The notes: generated from the sequence alone by a model not told the origin. A DNA stretch of 64,000 nt from Selaginella tamariscina (GCA_003024785.1 PUQB01000762.1:1-64000), one strand, 5' to 3'; shown: positions 32,559 to 46,308, counted from the first letter of the stretch. Program-made: numbers and translations.

Positions 32559-35023
32559 TCACTTACTAAATGGTGATGTATCTGGTGTAATCCACTCCGG
32601 CTTCTTATTTAAACTTAACATACTTTCTACTAGTTTTCTACGCCTTCTTTTCTTCAAAATAACGACCAAAACTATAGCGAAAACAAAACAGCGGCTACAG
32701 TGGAGATAGCAGCCGCGACACTGGTAATGAGATCAGTGTGTCTATCAGAAGAACAGTTGCTTTCACAACAAACATAGTCCGAGATTGAGCTTGTAAGATC
32801 CTTTTTTTGACAAACAGGAGTGAGCTGAATAACCGTGCAATTTGAACTTTCATGCACAGTCACTGAGATAACGTGTTTTACACACGCAGATATACGAGCA
32901 CACATGTACACACACACTCAGAAATGCTTAACTGGTTTTGGTTGGAAAAAGCTTGTTGACGTGATGGAGTAGCACTTCTGTTATAAACAGCCTCTTGCAG
33001 CCCGTTCTCCTTCATCATCGAGTCCACGATTATATCTATAGCTGCTACTCCTATTAGTCGCTGGTTTGCATCAAACGCTGAAAAAAATTAGCCAACCAAG
33101 TTAAGCGCTATTATCTCTCTCACACGCACATGTGTAGTGCATACTTATCGTACGAGTGTAAGAATACCTGGATATGCTGAAGTGGTGACATTTCCAAGTC
33201 CGGATCTATCATCGTACACTGGTACCCAAACAGGTCTCTTCTGAACACTAACAAATCGAATCCAAGCAATATAGTCTAGGTAGCTTTGCACTTTCCACAG
33301 AGGGTTATCCTCGTCTTTAATAATCTCAAATGTCATGTTCACGTTGTTTTGCATTTTAGTTAAGTTTGCATCATTAGAGCTGTCGTATCCGATCCTATAA
33401 AGGAAAACTGCAACATTTGCTTCATTCAGCTCTCCTAGCACGGGGCTCATATCCGTAAAATTCAGATTGCTAGCAAATTGTCCGCTTGTGAAGACGAGTA
33501 ATACCTATGTATTATCCCATATGTTAAAGTATGTGTACATAATGTATGTGTGTATGTGTATGTATTTTACCTTTAGGTCAGTAGTCGTCTTGAAGAATTG
33601 GAGAGCTTTTGAAAGGGCTTGTTTCACATCATTTTGCTTGTTATCAACTTTTATCTTCTTAACAGCTTCCTTTAAAGATATAATATCCGATTGATTTTGA
33701 GAACTATCAATGCCTTGCAATGAAACTGAAACCTGCATTTGTAAGTAAAACACAAACACACACACATAACACACACTCTGTTTGTAGAACATACCGGGGC
33801 TCCAATGAGTTCACCACTGATTGTTGAAATAACCACTTGATCGCCATTGGTAAGCGTGTTTAAGAGTTCCATTAAAATCGTCTTAACAACGTCTGAGCAT
33901 GAACTTGATGATAAAGGTTCAACGGGATTGCTCATGGAGGTTGAAGTATCCATGAGAATGTATAAAGACTTTACCACGGCAAGCATATTAATGTACCATG
34001 GTCTTCTTCTTGGGTCATAGTTTGAGCACTGGTCCCCATCAAGAAAATCCTGTACAATGTATAATAGTTAAATAAGTATTATATCTATCTATCATGCGTC
34101 TGTGTGTGTGAGATACATACTCTCCCTGGGAACGTATAGAGATATCCCTCGGCAGCTCCAAAGAATACCCAGGCCTTGTTCGGCTCTCCTCTACTTTTCC
34201 AGGTCTCTTCTAGTTTCTGATTAAGTGGCTTCTGAGCACAAATAGATTTCTGGAATTCGTAATTGCCTTCCAATGCCAAAGGCGATATCCTACATTCGTT
34301 ATAATAGAAAATCTTAGAACATTTTCTGTGTGTTTCCTTGAAACACATGCACACACAGGGCGCATAATATGTGTGTGCTCCAAATAACCTGATATAAGAA
34401 TTTGTTGTTGAAACACGTAACTGGTGGCAGGAACTGCAGCAGCCTGGATTTTTGCTTACATTTAAGAATGTCAAGGATTGGATTTCATTTCTCCCCTGTG
34501 GCATACAAGCTTGCCTCATGCATGTACTTGGTGTGCATTTTACTAACGAATCTGCAAATAACAAATGTCATTTATACTTAAATAAATCAATATTATTTAA
34601 ATGGCAAATGCACATGCGGCACGTGTGTGTCTGTGTGTTGTGCGTGTACATATGTATATTGGTAAGGACTTGATTTCGTTTTATAAAGCAATAAGTGTAA
34701 AACCATGTATAACCTGTTTTAAACTATAAGTTAATCAGAATTGTTCTGGACTTTAAAAAGATTATAACGTCTCCTACCCTCGAAGTTAAAGACGAGTATA
34801 CATAATTTAGATAAGCATAGGATATATAGTATATATATAGAGAGAGAGAATTACCACAAATATGTCCAAGATTTGAAACAGCTTGATTGGCGATTTCCTG
34901 CACCTGAAAGTCCGTTAAATCCAGAAGATCTTTAATTTTATTGTTCTGTGAATGCACCAATTGTAGTAGACAGAGTATCTGTAACCAGAGCACTGGCTTT
35001 ACACGAATCATGGTATTTCTCAT
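32559..35023 (-). CDS. VWA-dCache domain membrane protein (alpha2-delta-like), 8 exons
   Basis: Exons on minus: 34855-35023, 34389-34551, 34121-34289, 33795-34049, 33571-33732, 33168-33504, 32916-33077 and 32559-32872. Phases agree across all seven introns. The product starts with a signal peptide (MIRVKPVLWLQILCLLQLVH). A Cys-rich ligand-facing segment follows, then the hallmark YDPRRRPWY that precedes the VWA domain, with a MIDAS motif DTSTSMS. Next is a Cache-type segment with WVPVYDDRSGLGNV and DANQRLIGVAAIDI. The order matches animal calcium-channel alpha2-delta subunits and related algal or plant VWA-Cache proteins, so an extracellular sensor or adhesion role is likely. The C terminus is ambiguous. 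The frame stops at 32672 after a hydrophobic tail, while another frame gives a membrane anchor with KKRRRRK and ends at 32559. One indel would join them. Confidence 0.75.
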
Positions 35024-35670
35024 ATGAGGAAGAAAATGATTCATATGTGAAGGTCAAAGTCGCAATTGGTGAGTGTATACCCAGGGGGCCTAAGAGTCGC
35101 ATTTTCGCTTATGTGGAAGTGGATTTCATCAACTAGAAGTGTCCAGGAATGTATGTTTTATAAATATAAATAAAAAGATAGATCTATTGCTAATTTTACT
35201 TATGTAGTATAAATAAATAAAATGATAAATCTATTGCTAATTTTACTTAAAGAATTGGTCTATAATACCTTCAACATTTTCCGATTTGTGGTGAGTATTA
35301 ATCAGTAGTTTCGTTGACTTCTGTTTCTTTATAGATTGAATAAGACTTGAATATTCGTAGTAGATATGTTTTAAATATGAATAGTTAACAGCTTAACATC
35401 TATTCGTTGTTGCATTGTCAATGACAAAATTCTCATAGTGATTTTGAAGATTAAATTGTCTCATATTCACACATTGTTGTTGAATACATCACGGATATAG
35501 TAGATATTGCCATTCAATTTTTCTCATTTTGCTGGTTCTCATCAGATTTCTCAAATCTGGTAACTAACCAGATTTGTGGGATTTAAACCGAGTTAATGGT
35601 TAATTAAGGAGTTGAGGAATGGATTCTCATCAATAATAATTTATGAACTGCTAATATTTAAAATGAACTT
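35024..35670. other. Upstream region of the VWA-dCache gene
   Basis: No gene. A roughly 40-bp direct duplication (AGAT...CTATTGCTAATTTTACTTA) occurs at about 35176-35207 and 35222-35251. Otherwise AT-rich sequence. Confidence 0.5.
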
Positions 35671-35674
35671 GTAT

Positions 35675-36771
35675 GGTGCATGTGTATTGCTACAATTCCA
35701 TATATTATGATTAGAATAGTGAGATTGTAATAACCAAAAGATTGGTTTTAATATTGATCATATAAATTAGGATTTTGAATTAATACAATATGCATATTTC
35801 TATATTCTAAAGTTTCACATTAGCAAAGGTGATAATTATTCTTATGGAGCATTAAAATTTGTGTTTTTTTTGTGTAAATTTTCTTTATCTTTTTAAATCT
35901 AGATTTTCTATTGTTTATATTTTTTGTTTTTGTAGATTTATATTTTATTCTTTTTGTCCATGGTTACATAATAGGTAAATCCTTGATATGTAGAGTAACT
36001 ACTCATATAATTATTAAATGTTATGCAGATGCAACTGAACAATTAGACTCAGTTAATGATAACATTCACGATACATGGTACTACTTTTCATGTTCTTGTT
36101 ACGAATTTTTAAGTTTGACCTGATTTCTTTTGTGAAAGTCATGAGGATGATATGTACCATTAGTTAATCACTTCACGATGGTTATTATATATCATTCCTG
36201 AGACGATGTTCGATGTTTGCAAGAGTTTCTTACTTGATGATGTTGTAGTTATACAATGGTTTGGATGTAGTAACTCGTGAGAATTAGAGTACTTTTTCAG
36301 CAGTTTTCAAATGCATGTTTCGGCACATTGACAATTATGACAATGCTTTTCAACAATTGCATCATATTCGTCAGGAGTTGTCTGAGTTGGTGATGCAATT
36401 TGGTGTTCGCTTTCGGAGCTTTTTACTTTGTGTAAAGTCTAACATGTCGGAATAGATCAAGTTAAGCATGTCGTGACTAGCACTTCATCAAAACCCTGTG
36501 GGACTTGTGCATGCATTGGCTCTAGTTACCCTTGATGATGCTTTGCGGTTACACAACAATATGAGATATTGTCTCTCCCACTTGTAGCTTTGTGTGTTCT
36601 AATTCCACTTCATGTTGGGAATGGTCATGCTCCGATGTAAGTTGATTTGTTGTTACCTATGTACCAAAACAAGGTCGAGGCTGTGGATGTGGACAAGGAC
36701 ATGCAGTCCATTGTTGGGTGTGTTGATGAAGTTGGACACACGCATCAGCATTATCAATGTTTTCTCGATTG
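35675..36771 (+). mobile_element. Ty3/gypsy retrotransposon remnant: LTR end and gag, interrupted by copy 3
   Basis: 35675-35830 resembles 55190-55350 (CATGTGTA[C/T]T..CTACAAT, GGTTT, ATATGCATAT, CTATATTC) and is read as an LTR remnant. 36290-36771 encodes, with stops, a gag-like stretch (FRHIDNYDNAFQQLHHIRQE) ending in a degenerate zinc knuckle, EVGHTHQHYQC. Copy 3 begins 18 bp later. It may be the left part of the element whose RNase H and integrase remain at 53.9-54.8 kb, separated by copy 3 and other insertions. Confidence 0.45.
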
Positions 36772-36798
36772 ATGCAAGTTGTAACTAAAATGGGCATG
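36772..36798 (+). repeat. Terminal inverted repeat of copy 3 (transposase-side end)
   Basis: Begins ATGCAAGTTGTAACTAAAAT and continues GGGCATGGCTATAG, the right-type end of copy 1 without the extra G. Confidence 0.8.
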
Positions 36799-37278
36799 GC
36801 TATAGTCCCATTTCCTAATAATTAGCAATTTTAGCTATTTAATTAGCATTTTCTAATATTAAAGGAATATTCTTTAGAATATATGTTTGAAAAGAGAATA
36901 TTCTTAGATATTCTATTTTGTATTCTACCCTTTAATAAATTATAGCATTCATTGAACAAAAATTAATAATATTATAAAAGTAGAATGTATTAAATTATAT
37001 AATATATTGCCTAATATAACAATTAAGGAAGAGCATAAGAGGTACATTATATAAATATGATGTTGTTGTTATTAAAATATTAATATTTAAATATAACATT
37101 ATTAATTAAAAATTTGTAGTAGTAATAATATATATATAAAATCCTATAATAATATAGTCAATCTTCCATATCATTTTTTAAATTTATATAGTTAAGTATA
37201 CAATTTGGTACTATTATTAAAGAGTTTATAATAATTATGAATATTAAATATATGATATTTTATAATTTTGTAATTGCT
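36799..37278. repeat. AT-rich transposase-side subterminal region, copy 3
   Basis: Reverse complement of 14373-14850, with the GAATATTC motifs at 36860-36920. No gene is seen. Confidence 0.6.
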
Positions 37279-40200
37279 TTAAGCTTCAGAAAAACATACT
37301 TCCCTTGCAGTTTTGTTAATCGTGACTTTATCAACGCTTCTTGACATCCACCCATATCGAATGGATTTAACATTTATAAAACATGCTGGGTCTTTTTGAT
37401 TGGGAGACCATGTTTTCTCTAGGCATCCATTATATCTTTCGCTCTCCTTCTCGTGTCGCCTTTTTTGTGGTTTGAACCATGCAACCTTAACAATACTATT
37501 TTTTGTGATTACTTCAGGTGTGTCGATAATTTGACCCATCCAAATAGGCTGATTATATGACGCATCTGGAGTAATGAGAACCATCATTAGTTTTTGAAGA
37601 TCCTTGCAGCAATCAAAGTATGCTTTAGGTTTTTGGTTCCTTTGTCCAACAAAGTGTGGGGTTTGCACTTCCACATCACTACTGGCTTCTATGTCGTCTG
37701 TGCTCAGTGATGTCATTTCAATCTCCTCTCGCCACCTTGTTTTAGGCCAGAAAGGGTGTTGCAATTCTGTACTTGTGACAGTAGGCCCTTCCAACTCTCG
37801 AACAACAGTCTCCCAATAGTTGACCACATGCTTATATAGTTCTGAGTAACCAGTTGCCTTATCAGAATTCTTTGGCATCGATTTTTGAACCCATGCCACA
37901 TATTTTTTGATGCCATCAATAATAACCTCTTGTTCCTTGAGCTGGGCACTCAATGGAATAGGGTCTGGTTGTCCTTCTGGGAGAAGTGGCTTTCCATCCT
38001 CTCCACTTTTGAAGAGCATTAAGCCCTCTTTCGGTAACCACTCCTGCTCTGATGGCCGTAACTTGTACTGCATAATAGGTATACCATCTCGTATGGAGAA
38101 AAAGAATTGTAGCGGCACAAGGTGACCAACTAAAGAATCACTCCCTTCTTTTATATACTCCTTGAGAAATTTTTTGAAGTCTGGCACCTCAGTCACAAGC
38201 AAAGCACAACTTTTTTTGGAGATGCAATTTTCAAAAAGATTCATCATATGCGGTAAGGTAAGTGCACTTGTCCTTTTTGTAGAGTTGGAGACCTTGCTGA
38301 AGAACGCATCAATATCTTCATGAGTGTGACCAACCATAAGGAAACTGAGCGTGATTGTTTCAAACACACCTTTGGCAACAAGCATTGACAAGTATGCTAG
38401 CACATATCTAGAAAATAAAAGTAAGTATGAGCTTGAGAAACCCTTAAGTAAAATGATTTACCTATTTTTGTTCTCGCCTGCACAATTATCCATCTGTAAA
38501 AGCAAATGACGAGGAAGCTTATTTGATGTTGAGGACACATGTACACTATTTGAGCTAGATCCCTCCACTGAACCTGAACTCTCAACAGGGCCATCTGTTT
38601 TTTGTGCAGGTTGCTGACAATGCCTCTCATATTCCCAAGTAGCCTCAAGTGCAGACGTGTTCATGAGAGCATTATGTAAAGGTTGAAGGTGTTGTTTCTT
38701 CACTTTGAGATCACTGATAGGACTTGTCTGTGAGTGGGCTTCAAGGTTTCTGAAACACATGGCTAACGACCCAATAGTGAAATTGGAGTCGCTAGACCAA
38801 TGTGGAAGTGAAAAGTGTCCATATGACTCACAACCGTGTCCATGTGTTAGCACACCTGTTAAAGAAATCGGAAGTTTCATGACATTTCCAAGGCACTTTG
38901 GTGTTGCAAAGAGCTTTGGAATGCTGGTCTTTGAATGATCCATCTTGTCATGGATCAAGCACAGGTACTCTGATGGGCGTGACACAGAAAGCATGCGGTG
39001 TGCATAGTACTGAGACCGACAAGTTTGTTGTGCAATCATGTGGGCCTCCATCTTCCTTTGAATGGTAGTGATCTCCACCAAGGTTTTTGCACAAGCCTCT
39101 GCAGCCTTCAATGATGTACAAGTGTCACACTTAGAAAAGCTAGAGTGTTTTGCAATCTCCACATCCTTAAAATGAGTATTCCATATGTTGTTGAAGGTAC
39201 CAGTGCAGATTGCTTGGAGCCCCATCAAACTGAGGCACTTGTTCACATGTTCACACAGTTTCAATTGAGTGTAGATTGAAGGTAAAACCTTGAGATTTTC
39301 CCTGACCCCTGCATTTGTGGTTCGGCATTTGTGAGGCATCCTGTCTGCATTTGCTTCCACAAAAGCCTTGAGTATCTCTATGGCTGCCATGATGTGAGAG
39401 CGGGTTTTGACCAAGCCAGTGTTCCCATGAACTGAGGTTCGCGCTCCATCTAGCCACTCATCCCTCCGACGGTAGAACGTGGTCTTTGGGATCCCGTATA
39501 TACTGTACCAAGCTTTGAAGCAGATGGCCACCTTATTAAATACCATGGATGTACTCTGATAACCTGTGTCCGAGGCCATTCCATCAATACACCCAGTTAG
39601 TGCAGCATATACAAACTCATGCCTTTGCTTTTGGGTGAGCATACGAAAGACATGTCTACATTGGGTAATTTCATTCCGGTCTGCCATCTGACAACACTTC
39701 TTCTTGCAACAGTCAATCGTGGAAATGCTCGTAACACTTTCGGAAGATGTAGGATCCATCTTTACCCTCTTGCTGAAACTTGCAGGGGAAGATCTACAAC
39801 CCATGAATCGCCTTTTTCTTACAATAGGACCAATGCAAGGAACCTCTTCAAATATGAGTTGTTCTTCCGGGTTGTTATTATTGAAATCCAACCCAGAATA
39901 TGTTGAACCATCTTGCCGTCTTAATTCAGATGTTCGCCACCTCACGAGGGATCCAGGATACAATGTGCCATTAGGTGAAACCTCTGTCACAACTACACCC
40001 ACGAAGTCGGACCCTAGTTTCTCTTCTGACACTGCTTCCATTGGATTTATAGCTGTGATGATGCCTCTTCCGACTTCAATCTCACGAAGAAAGAGAATCA
40101 CCTCATCCATACAGCAGGCAAGCCATCATCTGGTAAACTCGTGCTACTATTTGTTTGTGACTCTGCATATTTTGTGTCAGCCTTGACTTCATCCAAATTC

Positions 40201-40397
40201 CACAATACAGGAGAACCCTCCTCAAATTCCATTCCCAGAACCTCAACATGCTTGTAAATGGTGTTCACCCATACGTACACACAAGATCCTTGGGAAATAT
40301 TGTGACATGATGCATTATTATCTCGAACTTCCACAGTTCCAGTGCCAACTATCTCGTTGTTCCGAAGAAGACATACTTTATCTCCAGTATTAAACAT
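37279..40397 (-). pseudogene. DUF7869-like transposase, copy 3 (single frameshift)
   Basis: Exons 38462-40397 and 37279-38407 with the same 54-nt intron (38408-38461) as copy 1. The protein is nearly identical to copy 1: differences include SQGSC for AQGSC, STDDIEA for SIDDIEA and EVCFSEA for ECMFSEA. One base (G) is missing near 40107 in GCTGTGATGG, which shifts the frame after about residue 95. An internal ATG immediately downstream (MDEVILF at 40110) restarts an open frame of about 915 aa that keeps all Cys clusters and the acidic core but lacks the En/Spm-like N-terminal domain. If the missing base is real, an N-terminally truncated protein could still be made. Confidence 0.8.
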
Positions 40398-40551
40398 ATT
40401 GTCCTGCACATAAATAATTGTATTATTTATGATATCTGTTTATGCAATATTTTTAAGAAATCTGAATTACGGTTACTTAATAATATGCATATGCAATAAT
40501 ACATAATTATGTTTAGAGATAATATCTCATGTTTGATTAATACAACTGATG

Positions 40552-41465
40552 GGCGGGATTAATCCCGCCCACGAATCCCTCCGACGAGGAACGGTCGGCG
40601 GGATTAATCCCGCCGCCGACTCAACCCCTTCGGAGAGAGTCGGCGGGATTAATCCCGCCTTGGACTCCCTCCGACAAGGAAGAGCCGGCGGGATTAATCC
40701 CGCCGCCTCTTCCTCCTCGGGGGAGTCCGGCGGGATTAATCCCGCCGACTCTCTCCGACGAGGAAGGGAGTCCGGCGGGATTAATCCCGCCGCCGACTCA
40801 ACCCCTTCGGAGAGAGTCGGCGGGATTAATCCCGCCTTGGACTCCCTCCGACAAGGAAGAGCCGGCGGGATTAATCCCGCCGCCTCTTCCTCCTCGGGGG
40901 GAGTCCGGCGGGATTAATCCCGCCGACTCTCTCCGACGAGGAAGGGAGTCCGGCGGGATTAATCCCGCCGACTCATCCTCGCCGGAGAGAGTCGGCGGGA
41001 TTAATCCCGCCGGACTCCCTTCCTCGTCGGAGGAAGAGGCGGCGGGATTAATCCCGCCGGCTCTTCCTTGTCGGAGGGAGTCCAAGGCGGGATTAATCCC
41101 GCCCACAATTCTTACGACGGGGAATGGGTGGCGGGATTAAACCCGCACATAACTCTCTCCAAAACTATGATTTCAAAGAGATCTCGGGATAAATCCTGTC
41201 CCCAAATCTTTAAAACAGGGAAGTGGTGGCGAGATTAATCCCGCCACCCCTTCCCTGCCTCCTAAAATGGTTGGCGGGATTAATCCCGCCGACAACTCTT
41301 TCTAATAAATTCTGGTAACTCTTCATCAGTTGAGAAGGTTATCGACGGGATTAATCCCGCCACTCTTTTTCAGTGGCGGAGAAGCATTGCCCGGGAGATG
41401 GTGGCGGGATTAATCCCGCCACTTCTTCAAAGAGGCGAAAAAGAAATGGCCGGATTAATCCCGCC
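40552..41465. repeat. Palindrome array B of copy 3 (transposase side)
   Basis: About 20 units, most of them perfect GGCGGGATTAATCCCGCC. It is longer than in copy 1 because a block of about 180 bp (four units, beginning GCCGACTCAACCCCTTCGG) is present twice, near 40615 and 40793. It lies between the putative leader exon and the first coding exon. Confidence 0.95.
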
Positions 41466-41634
41466 GCCCCGGTTAACCTAGAATATTAAGTTAAAAGGAT
41501 ATTTAAACGTGATAAATCCCTAACGGAATATATTATAATCCTAATGCATTTCTAAACCCCTAAATTGTAATTTTAAGAGAGAATGTAAGAGAGTGAATCT
41601 TAATAAGTATTTTTAAATTTGTTTATAATACTTA

Positions 41635-41900
41635 CTTGTAAACAGCACTGAAGGCGCCGTGCTTTCCTATAAAGAATAGCACCCCAATTTTTTTAAATTC
41701 GCTCCTGAGATGATCACTATGAAGAAAAAAGAAGATCTAAAGAGTGAAAAATACAGAAATGAAGAAACCCTTGCCGGAGAAAGAACCAGATCTGAATTTG
41801 AGTGGGAAATTAAATGCATTTTCAAATTTACATGTCAGACCGACAATACATATGTCAGAAATTCAAATTTTTTAAAAAGAACAGAAAATAAAATTTAAGA
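41635..41900 (-). promoter_or_regulatory. Putative transposase leader exon and promoter, copy 3
   Basis: On the minus strand TTTACAA|GTAAGTATT lies near 41636, after a CT-rich leader, matching 10020-10172. Splicing from here to the acceptor at about 40403 would remove array B. Confidence 0.4.
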
Positions 41901-42029
41901 TGAGTTGACACAAATATCCGACACTCTGACATATATACTCTCCAGTTCCAATGAGTATTTTAAAATTGCATTTAATGTTATTCAAGTGATTCAAGCTGTT
42001 TAATATTACGAAATTTTAGACTATATTCT

Positions 42030-42850
42030 ACATTCTTAGTATTCAAGTATATTTATATTATATATATATATATAAATATATACTTATACAATAAATAAAT
42101 TGATATATTATTATGTATCATTTAAAATATATTCATAGTCTGTTTATTATTATTATTTTCTTAATTACTCGAGTATTTAGTTTTCATTTCCTAGTATCAA
42201 TGGGATATTCTTTAATATTTTATTAATATTTGAAGAATATTCTAATATTAAACCTGATTATCATAATTAAATTAGTCTTGTTCTTAATTATTGCAGTAAT
42301 TATTCTACATTTGTATATATTAATGGGATTTTCTCAATTAATTTGTTATTATTTCAAGAATATTCATGTGTTAAACCTTATTATCAATATTAAATTAATA
42401 CACACTATGAACATATTTTAAATTATACATAATAATACATCATTTTATCTAATATATAGTCATATATAGTTTTAATAAATATATATTAATATCATTTCCT
42501 TAATTACTTGAGTAATTAATCTTCTTTATATTAATGGGATATTCTTTATTATTTTCTTATTATTCCAAGAATATTCCAATATTAAACATGATTATGATAA
42601 TTAATTTAGTTAATTATTTGAGTACTTAATTTACATTTGTATATATTAATGGGATTTTCTCAATTAATTTCTTATTATTTCAAGAATATTTCAATGTTAA
42701 ACCTTTTTATCAATATTAAATTAATATATATTATTAAAACTATATATGGCTATATATTAGATAAAATCATATATTATTATGTATAATTTAAAATATGTTC
42801 CTAGTGTGTTTATTAATTTTATTTTCTTAATTATTCGATGTTTGTTTTGC
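42030..42850. repeat. AT-rich degenerate tandem repeats, copy 3
   Basis: Inverted equivalent of 8990-9800. Unit order is partly rearranged around 42390-42490 compared with copy 1. Confidence 0.7.
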
Positions 42851-42889
42851 ACACATATATAAACACAATCATAAATTTACACACGCATT

Positions 42890-43720
42890 ACAAGAACTTA
42901 CAAAAACACATATGCACACACATGCACAACCCTAAACCAAACTGAAGAAATAGGTTGCTTCTTTATTGAAAACATCATGTTCAACGCATGTATGATATAT
43001 GTACTCAATCTGTGTGACTGTATGTAACACATTGAATTTACATGTGTAATATTTATATTAAGCTTGTTGGGAGCAAACCCTAAACCCTAAACCCTAAACC
43101 CTAATATGTAACACAATGAATTTACTCATGTAATATGTATGTATGTCTGTGTGTATACACGTGTGCATGTATATATGTGTACTCTGTATGTATATATGTG
43201 TACTTTCTGTCTTCTCTCATACATACACACCATGCATGATCCATGTTAATATGTACTGTCTCTCTTCTCTCAAACATACACACCATGCATGATCTATAAT
43301 ATGTACTCGGTCTCTCTAATATTATGTACTAATATGTATGTATGTCTGTGTGTATAATACACACCATGCATGATCCATTAATATGTACTGTCTCTCTTCT
43401 CTCATATACTATGTATGTATATCTGTGTATAATATGTGTAAGTATATATGTGTACTAATATATGCAATGTGTACAAAAATAATTTTTCAACACTCTCTCT
43501 TCTCTCATACATACACACCATGCATGATCCATCCTAAATCCAAAACCCTAAACCCTAAACCCTAAACCCATGTAATATGTGTGTATGTCTGTGTGTATAC
43601 ACGTGTGTATGTATATATTATGTGTATTAATATATGCAATGTGTATGTATGTGTACACATGAAACTTTAACACTCTCATGGACACACACATGTTAAATCC
43701 CTGCATGATTTATATTTTTG
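42890..43720. repeat. CATGCATGATCC repeats with telomere motifs, copy 3
   Basis: Inverted equivalent of 7990-8900, with CCCTAAA runs at about 43076-43103 and 43545-43569. Confidence 0.8.
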
Positions 43721-43744
43721 AGGTGTATGTGATACACCCACGCA

Positions 43745-43946
43745 CACGCACGCGCTAATAATATAATGAAAGAATATTCGTTTAGGGCGAATCTATATTT
43801 TATTCTTTTTAGGGTTTAAGTATATTCTCAGAAGGAATATTCTATTAGGGTTGATATATATATTTAATTCCTTTAGGGTTTAGGTATATTCTTAGGGTTT
43901 CAAGAGGCGGCGGCTGTGAAATCGGCGGCGGCGGCTGTGCACACAG
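43745..43946 (+). promoter_or_regulatory. Telo-box-rich putative promoter and leader exon of the left module, copy 3
   Basis: Several TAGGGTTT motifs (43810-43900) are followed by a GGCGGCGGCTGTG stretch and the donor CACACAG|GTGAGATC at 43947. The acceptor TTTTGCAG ends at 46612, so a 2,666-nt leader intron would contain the microsatellites, array A and the hairpin. Confidence 0.45.
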
Positions 43947-43954
43947 GTGAGATC

Positions 43955-44222
43955 TGTGTGTGTGTGTGTGTGTATGTATGTATATATGTATAGGAGTGTG
44001 CGTATAATTTTATTTATTAGTTTTATCTCTCGCACACACACGCACACTCCTGTGTATGTATATGTGTGTGGGTGTGTGTTGTTTATCTGTATTTTATTTG
44101 TTTCGCTCACACACGCATACACACGATATACATATACACATATATATATATATACCTATATACATATATACATACATATATTATGTGTACCAGTATCTGT
44201 AAATTTTTTTTATTGATCTTGC

Positions 44223-44306
<84 letters not shown>

Positions 44307-44368
44307 GTGTACCAGTATCTGTAAATTTTTTTTTATTGATCTATCTCTCCCACACACACGCGCACTGC

Positions 44369-44414
<46 letters not shown>

Positions 44415-45080
44415 CAACACTAGTTTATATATATGCTTATATATTCATATGGGTTATATATCTATATACACACATATATATATGTGTGTGTTTTTCTGTA
44501 TAATTTTATTTATTTATTAGTTTTATCTCTCGCACACACACGCACACTCCTGTGTATGTATATGTGTGTGTGTGTGTGTTTGTTTATCTGTATGATTTTA
44601 TTTGTTTCGCTCACACACGCATACACACAATATACATATACACATATATATATACCTATATACATATATACATACATACAACACTAGTTTATATATATGC
44701 TTATATATTCACAGACTCTCTCTCTTTCTCTATAGATTATATATCTATATACACACATATATATGTGTGTGTTTATCTGTATAATTTTATTTATTTATTA
44801 GTTTTATCTTTCGCACACACACGCACACTCCTGTGTATATATATATGTGTGTGTGTGTGTTTGTTTATCTGTATGATTTTATTTGTTTCGCTCACACGCA
44901 TACACACGATATACATATACACACATATATATACCTATGTACACACATATATTAGGTGTACCAGTACTGTATAATTTTATTTATTTATCTATCTCTTGCA
45001 CACACACGTACACTCCTATACATACATACATACATACATATATATACACACACACATATATATATGTGTGTGTTTTTATC
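43955..45080. repeat. Microsatellite block of copy 3
   Basis: Longer than in copies 1 and 2, with pure (CA)n runs at about 44225-44275 and 44372-44403 and the same CGCACACACACGCACACTCC higher-order units. Confidence 0.9.
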
Positions 45081-45098
45081 TCGCTAAGCCCCTCGAGC

Positions 45099-46308
45099 GG
45101 CGGGATTAATCCCGCCGCGCCGCAGGCATGGGTGGCGGCGGGATTAATCCCGCCGCCGAGGCCCTTCACGCAGGCATGGCGGCGGGATTAATCCCGCCGC
45201 TCACCATGCCCTGCGCGATGCGGCGGGATTATCTCGCCGGCAATGGCCGAAGCTAATGGGCGGGATTAATCCCGCCGATTCCGCGCAGGCTTAGAGGGAA
45301 TGGCGGCGGGATTAATCCCGCCGCCAGGGAATTCACGTAGGACATGAACGCCGGGATTAATCCGGCCCCACGCTCATGCCCTTCGCGGAGGGCGGCGGGA
45401 TTAATCCCGCCGTTCATGTCCTGCGTGAATTCCCTGGCAGCGGGATTAATCCCGCCCCCACCCATCCTGTCCAAAAATGCCGCAGCCAATATATATGTGT
45501 GAGCGCATGATTTACGAGAGGGCGGCGGGATTAGCCGCCGAACCTTCATTACCGGTGGCGAGATTAATCTCCAAACTTTCATTATCCCATTGGTATGTTG
45601 AATCAATCCCGCCTAACTCTGTCTGAGACGGAGAAGGTTTACAAAATACCAATGGAGGGAACCGAGAAGGGTGGTGGATTAATTTCACCATCCCTTACAT
45701 GGTGGGCGGGAATAATCCCGCCGTGTACGCATGCCCTGCGCAGAATCGGGCGGGATTTATCCCGCCGCCATTGGCCTGCCTGAAGGGCCTAGGCGGCGAG
45801 ATTAATCCCGCAAGATTTCGCACAGGGCCTGGGAGGCGGGATTCATCCCGCCGAACGCCAATGCCCTGTGCGAAATCGGGCGGGATTTATCCCGCCCATT
45901 GGGATCGAGTGAAGGCCCTGGGCGGCGGGATTAATCCCGCCGAGTCTTCAATGCCTGTTGGAGAAATGAATCTCGCCACCCTTCCCTTTTTCCTCCATTG
46001 GTGAGTTGGACCAATCCCAAACGTTTCTGTCTAAGACGTAGAAGGTTTACAACATACCAATGGAGGGGACTGGGAAGGGTGGCGAGATTCATTTAACCAT
46101 CCCTTACATGGTGGGCGAGATTAATCCCGCCTCCTTTCTGGAGTCACTGAAGGGGTGTGAGAAATAAATCCTGCCCAGTTCTCTCTGAGACCGAGAAGGG
46201 TGGCAAGATTAATTCCGCACTCCCGTTCAAGGCCTCCAGAAAGGTGGCGAGATTAATCCCGCCCACTCTTTCAGGAGGCATTGAAGGGGTGGCGAGATTA
46301 ATCCCGCC
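45099..46308. repeat. Palindrome array A of copy 3 (ParB/methyltransferase side)
   Basis: About 25 units of GGCGGGATTAATCCCGCC and variants. It is shorter than the copy 1 array by several units. Gene-proximal units read GGCGAGATTAATCCCGCC, the complement of the TCTCGCC form in copy 1. Confidence 0.95.
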
